Source: Candidatus Bathyarchaeota archaeon (GTDB taxonomy: Archaea; Thermoproteota; Bathyarchaeia; 40CM-2-53-6; JALHTG01). Taken from it: a DNA stretch of 64,000 nucleotides. The notes beneath the pieces were generated by a model. That model was not told the DNA's origin and made no database searches. It saw only the letters and a list, made by a program, of their open reading frames with translations. Location: positions 1-64,000 of the forward strand of contig JALHTG010000019.1 in the NCBI GenBank assembly GCA_022865705.1, given 5' to 3'. Each line of letters opens with the position of its first letter. Within the stretch, counting starts at the first letter, position 1. This document shows positions 33,060 through 41,069 of this stretch, piece by piece. A program made the translations under genes and the position numbers.

Positions 33060-33328
33060 ATTCTCACCTGCTTATCGTTCTTCACGTTTCTCAGTTCACA
33101 AGTTAATACCTTTTTTGGTGAACCTACGGCGAAAGCTTTCACAAATGTCTCAATTCTCGGCTCAATGTTCGCCCGTAATCAAACCAAATCGATTGGAAAA
33201 GGAGAAACGTGACTCATTCACTCGAAGTGAACTCCGCACTTGCCCTGTTAGCGTATGTTTACCATCGATTGATGTTCAGCGGGTTCACCCTTCGCAAAAG
33301 ATAACTGATCCGTTTCCGTTGCAGACGA

Positions 33329-33350
33329 ACCCCTGCGTTTCCATTGGAAG
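33329..33350 (-). promoter_or_regulatory. Origin recognition box (ORB-like), left
   Basis: Minus-strand TTCCAATGGAAACGCAGGGG, followed by T. It combines the dyad TTCCA-x-TGGAA and the G-string typical of archaeal ORB elements bound by Orc1/Cdc6. Matches the right element at 16 of 22 positions. Confidence 0.7.
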
Positions 33351-33400
33351 ATCCCCCTCGGCAGCTTCAGTGACCACGCATCGAACAAAACGTGGTTCGT

Positions 33401-33442
33401 GTTGTAACAACTACAATCAATTATACCGATAGTATTTAGTGG
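33401..33442. other. AT-rich putative duplex-unwinding element
   Basis: Between the two ORB-like sites lies a 42-base stretch of about 70% A+T in a region whose surroundings are near 50%. It includes the small palindrome GTTGTAACAAC near its left end and CAATTATACC-type sequence. Assignment as DUE rests on composition and position. Confidence 0.45.
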
Positions 33443-33516
33443 TCCGTTGCCTCCTATACCCAATGGACTATATTTCATTCCAATACTAACACATCCAAGC
33501 TATTCCCAGGACGAAG

Positions 33517-33538
33517 CCTCCAGTGGAAGGAGAGGGGT
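33517..33538 (+). promoter_or_regulatory. Origin recognition box (ORB-like), right
   Basis: Plus-strand CTCCAGTGGAAGGAGAGGGG, followed by T. Same dyad plus G-string design as the left element and in opposite orientation, so the G-strings of the two point away from the AT-rich centre. Confidence 0.7.
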
Positions 33539-33559
33539 GGCGGAGTGCGAGGGAAACTC

Positions 33560-33575
33560 ACCGAAGTACTTCGGT
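33560..33575. repeat. 16-bp perfect palindrome upstream of orc1/cdc6
   Basis: ACCGAAGTACTTCGGT, self-complementary over all 16 bases, lies 22 bases after the right ORB-like site and about 60 bases before the orc1 TATA box. It could be an operator for a dimeric regulator such as one of the neighbouring winged-helix proteins, or a small hairpin. Confidence 0.6.
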
Positions 33576-33652
33576 AGCTGCCGTCCAGTACAGGGATCTG
33601 TTGTTGCAAGTCGGTTTTCGTGTACAAGAACTGTTAATATTTCTCATGGAGC

Positions 33653-34924
33653 GTGCGTCGTGTGGAGGCTTCTCAAGTGAGTTCCGGCGACATATTGGAT
33701 GTGGTCTTTGACAGATTTCTTTCTGGCACCACTATCTTCGCAAATCGAGATGTCCTCCGGCACGATTATGTTCCTCAGGCTCTTCCTCACCGCGATGAAC
33801 AGATCCACAAACTTGGAGCTATGGTGGCACCTGCGCTTACAGGATCGAAGATCTCAAACGTGTTTGTCTATGGGAAGACAGGCACAGGAAAAACTGCAGT
33901 AGCAAGATTTGTCCTGTCGCACCTTGAGCGAAGGGCTGGTGACACTGGTGCACCGGTGCGCGTTTCCTACATCAATTGTCGGTTGGCCGGAACGAACTAC
34001 CGTGTTCTGGCGGAGCTATGTCGTACGTGGTCCGTTAATGTTCCATTCACTGGCCTGGCATCCGGTGAGGTCTTGGACAGATTCCGAGACTCACTCATAG
34101 CGAGCAAGCGGTTCACAGTGGTAGTTCTTGATGAAGTCGACGCTTTGGTCAAACATCAAGGCGACGACACGCTCCTGTATGAACTAACTAGGATAAACGA
34201 GTCATTGAGAGGGGGCTGGGTTGGAATCGTCGGGATATCCAACGACCTCCACTTCAAGGAATACCTTGACCCGAGAGTCTTGAGCTCACTCAGCGAGGAG
34301 GAGTTGCTCTTTCGTCCGTACCTTGCGGACGAATTGTATGACATACTACTGGCACGTGCAAAGTCAGCCTTCCTCCCGAACGCTCTACTCGAACCCGCCT
34401 TGAGACTGTGTGCCGCTCTGGCGGCAGGAGAGCATGGAGATGCGCGGAGAGCGTTGGATCTGCTCCGCGTCGCTGCCGAATTAGCAGAGAGAGAAACCGC
34501 GAAAGCGGTGACCGAGGAGCATGTCCGGCTAGCACAACAAAAGATCGATGACGACAGAGTTGCTGAGGCCCTCAAGTCGTTGCCATTGCATTCGAAGGTA
34601 GTTCTTCTGGCGACCCACCTCATCAGCAGTCGTACTCAAGAAGGGGCGATCACGGGCGACGTCTACGGTGTCTACAAGGAGTTGTGTGATGTGACAAAGG
34701 TGGAACCACTCACGCAAAGGAGGGTCAGCGGGTTAGTGAATGAGCTTGACGTAATGGGGATACTGAATGCCCGGGTTGTGAACCTTGGCCGCTACGGTAG
34801 AACAAAGAAGATACGACTGGGCATCCCACCCAAGGCACTATCAGATGCGTTCTCGCATGAAACCTTGGTTTCTTCGCTCATGTCATATACTCCGAAGAGC
34901 TTCCACAGACGGCGAATCGCCTAA
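33653..34924 (+). CDS. cdc6: Origin-binding initiator Orc1/Cdc6
   Basis: AAA+ initiator that binds ORB elements and loads MCM. The 423-residue protein has Walker A GKTGTGKT at residues 74-81, Walker B VVVLDEVD near 157-162, sensor I ISND near residue 195, and a C-terminal winged helix in the last 100 residues (LPLHSKVVLLATHL onwards). Start is GTG at 33653; from a TATA box GTTAATATT at about 33632 a leaderless transcript could instead begin near the GTG at 33662. The 3' end overlaps the convergent DUF99 gene by 42 bases. Confidence 0.93.
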   Translation: MRRVEASQVSSGDILDVVFDRFLSGTTIFANRDVLRHDYVPQALPHRDEQIHKLGAMVAPALTGSKISNVFVYGKTGTGKTAVARFVLSHLERRAGDTGAPVRVSYINCRLAGTNYRVLAELCRTWSVNVPFTGLASGEVLDRFRDSLIASKRFTVVVLDEVDALVKHQGDDTLLYELTRINESLRGGWVGIVGISNDLHFKEYLDPRVLSSLSEEELLFRPYLADELYDILLARAKSAFLPNALLEPALRLCAALAAGEHGDARRALDLLRVAAELAERETAKAVTEEHVRLAQQKIDDDRVAEALKSLPLHSKVVLLATHLISSRTQEGAITGDVYGVYKELCDVTKVEPLTQRRVSGLVNELDVMGILNARVVNLGRYGRTKKIRLGIPPKALSDAFSHETLVSSLMSYTPKSFHRRRIA

Positions 34925-35476
34925 AGCACGTGCAACGATTCTAGCGATTCTAAGGGGCTCTGGCCTCTTCCCAAACTGGACCATTTTGCGCAACATACCC
35001 GCGGCCTTTAATGGAGGAAGGCCGACGCAGTAGAAGTAGGCTGTCTCCCGCCGACTAATTCGCAGAGTGTGTGGCGGACCCATGCGATGAAAGAGAGCGA
35101 TCTTCTCTTTCCAATCTGCGAAATGCCTTCGAAGAGCCTTCTTCACGGAACCTAAATCCGGCCTTACTGGATTCACCACCAGAATTGGCAGGTTAGTTTC
35201 TTGGTGTAGCTTGTGGGCGTTGACAACATTGAATCCGCCTAGAGAAATCGATGGCAGAATGATCAGATCCAGCGAACCCGCTCGTCGAGCAAGTGAAGTG
35301 ACTTTCCGTGTAGCATCCGTCCCATCGACATCAATACGATCTAGAACAAATCGCTGAATCGAGTTGTTGGTTGTTACAACACCAAGCAGAAGACAATATC
35401 TATCCGACTTTGAAAAAGGCCCGTCTTCAATGGCCAAGACCCTTCGGATGTTCCATTCACGGCTGTGTGAAGTCAA
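34883..35476 (-). CDS. DUF99 protein (endonuclease dU-like family)
   Basis: A 197-residue member of the archaeal DUF99 family, some of whose members are annotated as endonuclease dU and relate to endonuclease V. The conserved N-terminal AIEDGPF segment (residues near 16-22), the LILPSISLGGFNVVN motif, and PILVVNPVRPD are all seen. Start is TTG overlapping the last 20 bases of the DP1 gene, so the two are likely one transcript; the 3' end overlaps orc1. A role in DNA repair or nucleotide quality control is plausible from family and context. Confidence 0.85.
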   Translation of the reverse strand: MTSHSREWNIRRVLAIEDGPFSKSDRYCLLLGVVTTNNSIQRFVLDRIDVDGTDATRKVTSLARRAGSLDLIILPSISLGGFNVVNAHKLHQETNLPILVVNPVRPDLGSVKKALRRHFADWKEKIALFHRMGPPHTLRISRRETAYFYCVGLPPLKAAGMLRKMVQFGKRPEPLRIARIVARALGDSPSVEALRSI

Positions 35477-36974
35477 TGAGGCCTACCTGCAGCGTCTGAA
35501 GGGATAGCGTGGGCAAGATACCTGGGGTAGGGACTAGGCCCATCTTCCGCTGATACTCAGTCTGGCTCTGCCAAGCGCCAGAGTTCACTATGACGGTTCT
35601 TCGATACTCCTTGTGCTTCAGGACATGGATATGTCCGGAGTGAAAGACGTCAGGAACATCTTGGATGACTAGCCTATCCTCCTGCTCTGGAGCGATGGGG
35701 GTCCTCTTGCCATACTCTGGTGCCAGGTGTCGACATCTCAAAAGGTGTTCCATTGCCTTGTCAGGCGTTTGGAACGTCATTCCAGGCACTGTTGCCACTA
35801 CGTCGTCGAGCGAGCGGCCATGATACACGAGGAAGCTTACCCCGTGCAGTCGAAGCCGAACGGGGTTGTCTAGAGCATGGATACTTCTCGCCTCGTACAC
35901 TGGTTCAGCGAATTCTTTTGCCACTGCGGGTTGGGGGATGGCCTGCCTTGTCGCGTCGTGATTGCCCGGAATGAGTATCACCTCGATGTAGTCCGGTATT
36001 TGCTCAACGTACTGAGCCGCAACCTTGTACTGAGCATAAACGTCGGGAATTTCCAACTCTCGGTCCTGGTCTGGGTAGATTCCTACGCCGTCTACCAGGT
36101 CACCGGCGATAACTAGGTACTTGATTCTCCCAGCAACATCCCGTTGATTCGGTGTGCCGATCTTGCCGTTTAGCCAGAGGATCATTCTACCGAACGCTTC
36201 TCGCAGAAAGGTTTTGCTTCCAACATGGATGTCTGATAGCAAGGCAGCGAACACTGGCTCGTCTGCTCTGTGGGGTTCATGATCAGGAAGGTCTGGAAGA
36301 TAGAGTTTCTCGCAAATGAGTAAATCCTTCTTTGCTCGAACCGCCTCGACGTAGACAACTTGGTCCAGAGGGGCACTTTGAGCCGTTTCAAATGCCTCCG
36401 GGTTGCTTCTTTGCACCATCACGGTGGCACTGTTTTCCTCGTCGTCAACGCTTAAGAAGAGGTAGTCTTTTCGAGGCCTCTTATCCATTATCATGGCGAT
36501 AAAGCGTACCTTCTCGTTGGGCGAGGCCTCTAGCGCTTGTCCGATTGTGCCCGCACCACGGACGTCCACTCTTTCATTCAAAATCTGTCGGATCTTCCTG
36601 AATCTTGTGCGAAAATAACGTGCGAAATCTCCGATTTCGGCCTTTGATCTTTTTTCCAGCTCCTTGTCTAAGATTTCGATTCTAGCTTGCACTTCTTTTG
36701 CGTAAGGGATTATTGTCGAAACGACAGTCGACGGGACTGTTTCCGGGCCAATGGTTTTGTCAGGACTTATCCTGAGGGCAACCTTCTCCAGAAGGGGCCT
36801 GTCAATTACCGGAGGCCAAAGCTTGGCTTTCGACGCTTCGTTCAGAACCTCCGCCGCAAGTCTTGCCAGATCCACTTTGTCCTCGATGAGACGAAGCAGT
36901 TCTAGGCAGCTCTTATCCAACTGATAACCTGCAGCCACGATGCATTTTATCGCGGCCACACTCTTCTGTGACAT
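35457..36974 (-). CDS. polB: DNA polymerase D small subunit DP1 (3'-5' exonuclease)
   Basis: 505-residue proofreading subunit of PolD. The Mre11-like phosphoesterase motifs are intact: SDIHVGS near residue 245, GDLVDG near 290, PGNHDATR near 337, and GHIHV near 445, so exonuclease activity is expected. An OB-fold precedes the nuclease domain (about residues 130-225) and an N-terminal helical region contains the DP2/PCNA-contact part. It pairs with DP2 at 23856-27287, 8 kb away on the same strand. The stop lies inside the start of the DUF99 gene. Confidence 0.95.
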   Translation of the reverse strand: MSQKSVAAIKCIVAAGYQLDKSCLELLRLIEDKVDLARLAAEVLNEASKAKLWPPVIDRPLLEKVALRISPDKTIGPETVPSTVVSTIIPYAKEVQARIEILDKELEKRSKAEIGDFARYFRTRFRKIRQILNERVDVRGAGTIGQALEASPNEKVRFIAMIMDKRPRKDYLFLSVDDEENSATVMVQRSNPEAFETAQSAPLDQVVYVEAVRAKKDLLICEKLYLPDLPDHEPHRADEPVFAALLSDIHVGSKTFLREAFGRMILWLNGKIGTPNQRDVAGRIKYLVIAGDLVDGVGIYPDQDRELEIPDVYAQYKVAAQYVEQIPDYIEVILIPGNHDATRQAIPQPAVAKEFAEPVYEARSIHALDNPVRLRLHGVSFLVYHGRSLDDVVATVPGMTFQTPDKAMEHLLRCRHLAPEYGKRTPIAPEQEDRLVIQDVPDVFHSGHIHVLKHKEYRRTVIVNSGAWQSQTEYQRKMGLVPTPGILPTLSLQTLQVGLIDFTQP

Positions 36975-37187
36975 TTATTTCTTCTCTGTAATGGTTTTGT
37001 GAACATGACAGGCGTTCATTGACCCAGGCACTCTCATTTGTTGTGCTCTTTCTTGAATCTTTCATCCTAAGGGAACGTTCAGTCTGGAGGGGGTTTTTAT
37101 TGTACAATTCATAACAGTACTTTGGATCTGATCCGGAACCTCCTGCTAGATGGATCGCGTTAACCATACATTGATGAAGTGACATGA

Positions 37188-37850
37188 ATGAAGAAATCTG
37201 AACTTGCCCGAATAATCGATCATACGAATCTAAAACCTGACGCCAAGGACGACGACATAACTCACCTTTGTGAGGAAGCGATAAAGTATGGATTCAAGGC
37301 CGCAGTTGTGAATCCAGTGAACGTCCGGTTTGCCGCGAGGCTTCTTCACGATTCAGGAGTCGCGGTATGCTCCGTTGTTGGCTTTCCTCTAGGAGCCACG
37401 ACGCGTCATGCGAAGGTATTCGAGGCTGAAGAGGCAATACGTAATGGGGCCTCTGAAATTGATATGGTAGCCAGCATCGGGGCGCTGAAGTCTGGGCGTC
37501 TTGATGACGTTAAGTTGGACATCGAGTCCGTCGCCGCCGCGGTGAAAGGAAAGGGCAAACTTCTCAAGGTGATAATTGAGGCACCCCTGATTACAGACGA
37601 TCAGAAGGCAAAGGTGTGCAGCTTGGCGAAGGACATCGGTGTTGACTTTGTGAAGTCTTGCACAGGGTTCGCTGGGAGCGCCAAGATTGAAGACATTCGC
37701 CTCATGCGTACGGTTGTGGGGGAGGCCGTAGGCGTGAAGGCAGCAGGTGGTATACGATCGTATTCTGACGCCGTTAGAATGATTGAGGCTGGCGCCTCAA
37801 GAATCGGAACCTCTTCCGGACCAAAGATCATCGAAGAAGCTTCAGAGTGA
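37188..37850 (+). CDS. deoC: Deoxyribose-phosphate aldolase
   Basis: Cleaves 2-deoxyribose 5-phosphate to glyceraldehyde 3-phosphate and acetaldehyde. The 220-residue TIM barrel shows all catalytic positions: Asp92 (EIDMV), the Schiff-base Lys156 (DFVKSCTGF), and Lys184 (GVKAAGGIR). It is short and close to archaeal DeoC in length. It starts at the ATG at 37188. With no deo partners adjacent it may serve deoxynucleoside recycling near the replication genes, but that link is only positional. Confidence 0.92.
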   Translation: MKKSELARIIDHTNLKPDAKDDDITHLCEEAIKYGFKAAVVNPVNVRFAARLLHDSGVAVCSVVGFPLGATTRHAKVFEAEEAIRNGASEIDMVASIGALKSGRLDDVKLDIESVAAAVKGKGKLLKVIIEAPLITDDQKAKVCSLAKDIGVDFVKSCTGFAGSAKIEDIRLMRTVVGEAVGVKAAGGIRSYSDAVRMIEAGASRIGTSSGPKIIEEASE

Positions 37851-37879
37851 GGCGAGTCTGTCATCGTACTCGCTGGATA

Positions 37880-38692
37880 TCACGAGATGTGGATGAACCG
37901 CTTGTAGACCCAATAGATGCTGAGCGTAGCCGTTGCGAGTACACCTAGTATGAATAGGACAAGAGCGACGAAGTCTACAGCTCCACCTGGATACAGGAAA
38001 GACAATGGAAGTAGGATGTCCGTGAGAGCGTGCACGGCGATGAAGGGCAGGATGCATCGTATTCTCAAGTAGGCCACACCGAACAGCAAACCAGTTCCAA
38101 TCACATCCAAATGCTGCCAAATTCCAGTTGAACCCAGCGCGGGAAGGTACCAGAGATGCAGGGAGCTCCACATCACCGCACTAGCGACAACAGCAAGTAG
38201 TCGGCCCTTTTTCAGAAGCCGTGTGAGGATATATCCCCTAAAGGCCAGCTCCTCTCCAAAACCGGCATAGACGATTGACGTGAAGATCATGTACCAGTAT
38301 GCCTCTCTTGAAAGGTCCTGAAACGCTGTCTGCACAGCCCCAGGGTCATAGCGCATACCCTCTGGCAGTCTTGGTGTCAGATATTCGCCGGCCCAGAATA
38401 GCGAGGTACTCACAACAAACGACAGGAAGTACAGGACCAATGTGAATGCGATGACTCTCAGCCAAGACGTTCTTGAGAACCCAGTAGATGACCAGAAGCC
38501 GACATTCTCAACAGTCTTGACATAGAAAAGAATAGTTATGATCGGTAACATGAAGACCAGAAGCTGAAGCGCAGCATATGAGAAGAATGTTGTGACAACC
38601 CAGCCTGCAGTTTGGTTGAGAACCACTGACACAAATGAAACGAGATATACCATCGGTGGGCCAGTCCACCCCCACTTCTTCGGCGTGCGCAT
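37880..38692 (-). CDS. CPBP-family intramembrane metalloprotease
   Basis: A 270-residue integral membrane protein of the CAAX-protease/bacteriocin-processing (ABI) family with seven to eight helices. The active-site motifs are intact: EELAFR (Glu147, Glu148, Arg152), a second-motif His179 in SSLHLW, and third-motif His221 in VHALTD. Substrate unknown. It converges with deoC, leaving about 30 bases. Confidence 0.85.
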   Translation of the reverse strand: MRTPKKWGWTGPPMVYLVSFVSVVLNQTAGWVVTTFFSYAALQLLVFMLPIITILFYVKTVENVGFWSSTGFSRTSWLRVIAFTLVLYFLSFVVSTSLFWAGEYLTPRLPEGMRYDPGAVQTAFQDLSREAYWYMIFTSIVYAGFGEELAFRGYILTRLLKKGRLLAVVASAVMWSSLHLWYLPALGSTGIWQHLDVIGTGLLFGVAYLRIRCILPFIAVHALTDILLPLSFLYPGGAVDFVALVLFILGVLATATLSIYWVYKRFIHIS

Positions 38693-38937
38693 TGACGTTT
38701 CAGATTGCGTTTCGACGGCCTCCTAGGCACCTATTCTTCAATCAGTCTCTGCCCATACTCCCTGCGAGTTCCAATACTGGGAGGTCATGTGGATACCTTG
38801 ATTCACGCTGACACATTATTGATGACTCGCCAGCCTAGAGCGTTCCATCATTCTCAGGGGATTAGAATGCGGTTTGAATCAGCCCAAGACTCGTCTGGAT
38901 GTCTTGCTGGTTCGTTCGCGGTGTGCAAAAGAGGATG

Positions 38938-39780
38938 CTACTTCTTCGTCCGTGGTTGGAAGCTTACAACTATTCGGCCTTTCTTCTGCAGATACATCAG
39001 GGCGGCAACCACGCCAACAGCGACCACAAAAGAGCACAGAGCAATCCTTGTAATGGCAAGCGCTTGAGCAAGATTCTCGTTTTCTGAGAGCGACCTTTGG
39101 TGCTCTTCATTCAGCTTGGTGTATCGCGAATTAAGGGTTGAGTAGTCCGAAGAGAGTTTATTGTAGTCCGTGTTCAACTTGTCGTAGTCTGCCTTGAGCT
39201 GTATGTACTCCGGAGTTGTAGCCAATACATATGTGAGCGGGCCCGTTTCCTTATCCACTGTATCCACGTAGGTGCGATAATTGTAATACGTCGGGTACCA
39301 CCACCACCAGTAGCGCGTTGCGTTCACTCCATACCAATAGTATGGATACGAATAGTACGAGTAGCTGTAGGAGTAACTGTATGTTCTCACACTCTCCGAC
39401 GCAACAGCCATGAGGAAGCTCCTCGGTGCATCGCTCGGAATACTGACGGCACCATACTTCTGGAAGGAGTTTCCAGAAACTGCACTTATCTGCTTGACGA
39501 TCGACACGCTGCCAATCAACCTAGGTTCACCTGAGAGAGAGTATGCGAAGAGTTCAACGGATAGGTCCTGGACCTCGCAATCTTTCTTGACAGTAGCTGT
39601 CACGGAAACCGTGATGGTTTCTCCCGGTTTTCCATTCTCAGGATAGCTAACATCGACATCGAAGTATGCCAGCGCAAACCTCTTCTGAGTAGGAGAGGCA
39701 TGACTCGGGATTACGCTACCCAGAAAGACGCATAGTACAATGAGACAAGCTACCGTTTGCGACCTCTTCACTTCAACCAC
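38938..39780 (-). CDS. Secreted Tyr/Trp-rich, coiled-coil, membrane-anchored protein
   Basis: No known family. The product has a signal peptide (hydrophobic core VACLIVLCVFLGSV), a beta-rich domain, then an extraordinary aromatic run with SYSYSYSYYSYPYYWYG and RYWWWWYPTYYNY (about residues 135-170 of the mature region), a coiled coil with repeated YDKLNTDYNKLSSDYSTLN heptads, one transmembrane helix and a short basic tail. The open frame extends to 39963, but an ATG at 39804 falls inside the TATA box AATATATGG (39805-39813), so the start is more likely GTG at 39780 or 39771. Likely a cell-surface protein. Confidence 0.7.
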   Translation of the reverse strand: MVEVKRSQTVACLIVLCVFLGSVIPSHASPTQKRFALAYFDVDVSYPENGKPGETITVSVTATVKKDCEVQDLSVELFAYSLSGEPRLIGSVSIVKQISAVSGNSFQKYGAVSIPSDAPRSFLMAVASESVRTYSYSYSYSYYSYPYYWYGVNATRYWWWWYPTYYNYRTYVDTVDKETGPLTYVLATTPEYIQLKADYDKLNTDYNKLSSDYSTLNSRYTKLNEEHQRSLSENENLAQALAITRIALCSFVVAVGVVAALMYLQKKGRIVVSFQPRTKK

Positions 39781-39804
39781 CGAGGTATCTGAGATTATTC
39801 CCAT

Positions 39805-39813
39805 ATATTGATG
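39805..39813 (-). promoter_or_regulatory. TATA box of the aromatic-rich secreted protein gene
   Basis: Minus-strand CAATATATGG, with AT-rich sequence upstream (AAAATAAACAT). About 26 bases downstream is position 39783, next to the GTG at 39780, so the mRNA is probably nearly leaderless. Confidence 0.55.
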
Positions 39814-39919
39814 TTTATTTTCCGTCTTGAAGCCAATGGATGATCTGAATGGACGAGGATCAGTTCTCCATAACAGCTTGGATCTTCCTGATGTCGAGTA
39901 GGACATTGTGTTCCTTACG

Positions 39920-40927
39920 TCAGCCCATGATCTTCTTGAAAACCCTAAGGAAGTTCTCACCAAGTATCTTGATCACATCTTCTTCTCCATATCCTCTCTT
40001 GAGAAGACCCTCCGTAAAGCTAGGTATCTTCGTTACATCTTCTAAGCCTTTAGGAGTGTTTTCAATGCCATCGAAATCTGAGCCTAGTCCGACGTGTTCG
40101 ACACTTGCGATTTTCACCACGTGATCAACATGGTCTAAGACTCTTTCCAAAGTTGCATTGTCCTTGTTCTCGTCGACGAAAGCAGGTGCGAAATTCATTC
40201 CCATAACACCGTCTTTCTTGGCCAGAAGTTTGATCATCTCGTCGGTGAGGTTTCGTCGATGGTTGCATATCGCGCGACAGTTGGAATGCGAGGCGATTAT
40301 TGGGCTCTTTGTCGTCTCAATAACGTCGAAGAAACCTGCGTCGCTGATGTGCGAGACGTCGATCACCATCCCGATCTTGCTCATTTCGGCTACAAGTTCG
40401 AGACCGAAGTTTGTTAAGCCCCCCTTTGTCCTTCCTTCAGCGGCGCCATCCGCGATCTGATTCCGCTCGTTCCAAGTCAATGTCATGGCCCTGACTCCGA
40501 GCCGATGTAGCATTCTCAGGATGCCGAGGTCCGCCTCGACGGCTTCTCCCCCTTCGATTGAGAGCATTGCAGCTATCTTTCCCTGTTTCTCTGCCTCACG
40601 GACATCAGCGACTCTAGTAAAAGGAAGTAACTTGTCTGGATGTGCGTCAAGAAGTTGATAGAATCGATCAATCAACTGTAAGACTCGGTGAAGCGCCCTC
40701 TCAATCTTGTATTCAGGTTGAATGTACGCAGCGAAGACCTGCAGATCTACGCCACTCTCGAGAAGCCTCGGTAGATCTACGTGGCCCTTCATCGACCGTT
40801 CACCAAAGTTTCGTGGAGTCGCAAGCTTTGTTGGTCTGGCAGGTGGTACCATTAGCTCAAGTAACGTATCTATATGGGCATCTACGACCGTGGCACGTTT
40901 GTGAAGCTCAAGAATTCTTTGGTTCAT
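39920..40927 (-). CDS. Membrane-dipeptidase family (M19) peptidase
   Basis: Zinc dipeptidase of the renal-dipeptidase family, 335 residues from the ATG at 40927 (open frame begins at 40942). The metal ligands are visible: H-x-D in VDAHID (near residue 18), the Glu in SIEGGE (near 122), the histidines in DVSHISD (near 190) and ASHSNCR (near 213), and the terminal GLGSDFDG Asp. Some family members hydrolyse D-containing dipeptides or D-amino-acid amides. No signal peptide is seen, so it is cytoplasmic. Confidence 0.9.
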   Translation of the reverse strand: MNQRILELHKRATVVDAHIDTLLELMVPPARPTKLATPRNFGERSMKGHVDLPRLLESGVDLQVFAAYIQPEYKIERALHRVLQLIDRFYQLLDAHPDKLLPFTRVADVREAEKQGKIAAMLSIEGGEAVEADLGILRMLHRLGVRAMTLTWNERNQIADGAAEGRTKGGLTNFGLELVAEMSKIGMVIDVSHISDAGFFDVIETTKSPIIASHSNCRAICNHRRNLTDEMIKLLAKKDGVMGMNFAPAFVDENKDNATLERVLDHVDHVVKIASVEHVGLGSDFDGIENTPKGLEDVTKIPSFTEGLLKRGYGEEDVIKILGENFLRVFKKIMG

Positions 40928-41069
40928 GCGACGTAACCACATTTGGCTGGACTAGTTCACATAATGTTCGCGAGTTGCGATTTATCGTTATGCCTGTTGT
41001 GAGACAGGGCTCAATCTTAGAAGAAACCATATAGTCGTCTCCTTATCTCTAGAATCGTGGTTGATTCAG

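Larger units (their letters stand above)
33060..33652. other. Candidate replication origin region (oriC)
   Basis: This 593-base gap upstream of orc1/cdc6 has no convincing gene. It contains two ORB-like elements in inverted orientation (33329-33350 and 33517-33538), an AT-rich stretch between them (33401-33442) that could be the unwinding element, a 16-bp palindrome (33560-33575), and a TATA box at about 33632-33644 for orc1. Linkage of Orc1-binding sites to the initiator gene is the usual archaeal layout. Confidence 0.65.

Noticed and set aside
39330-39385. Short tandem repeats near 39.35 kb, considered as a CRISPR or VNTR array
   Set aside because: They are codon repeats for the Ser-Tyr tract in the secreted protein; units are 6 bases, with no spacers.
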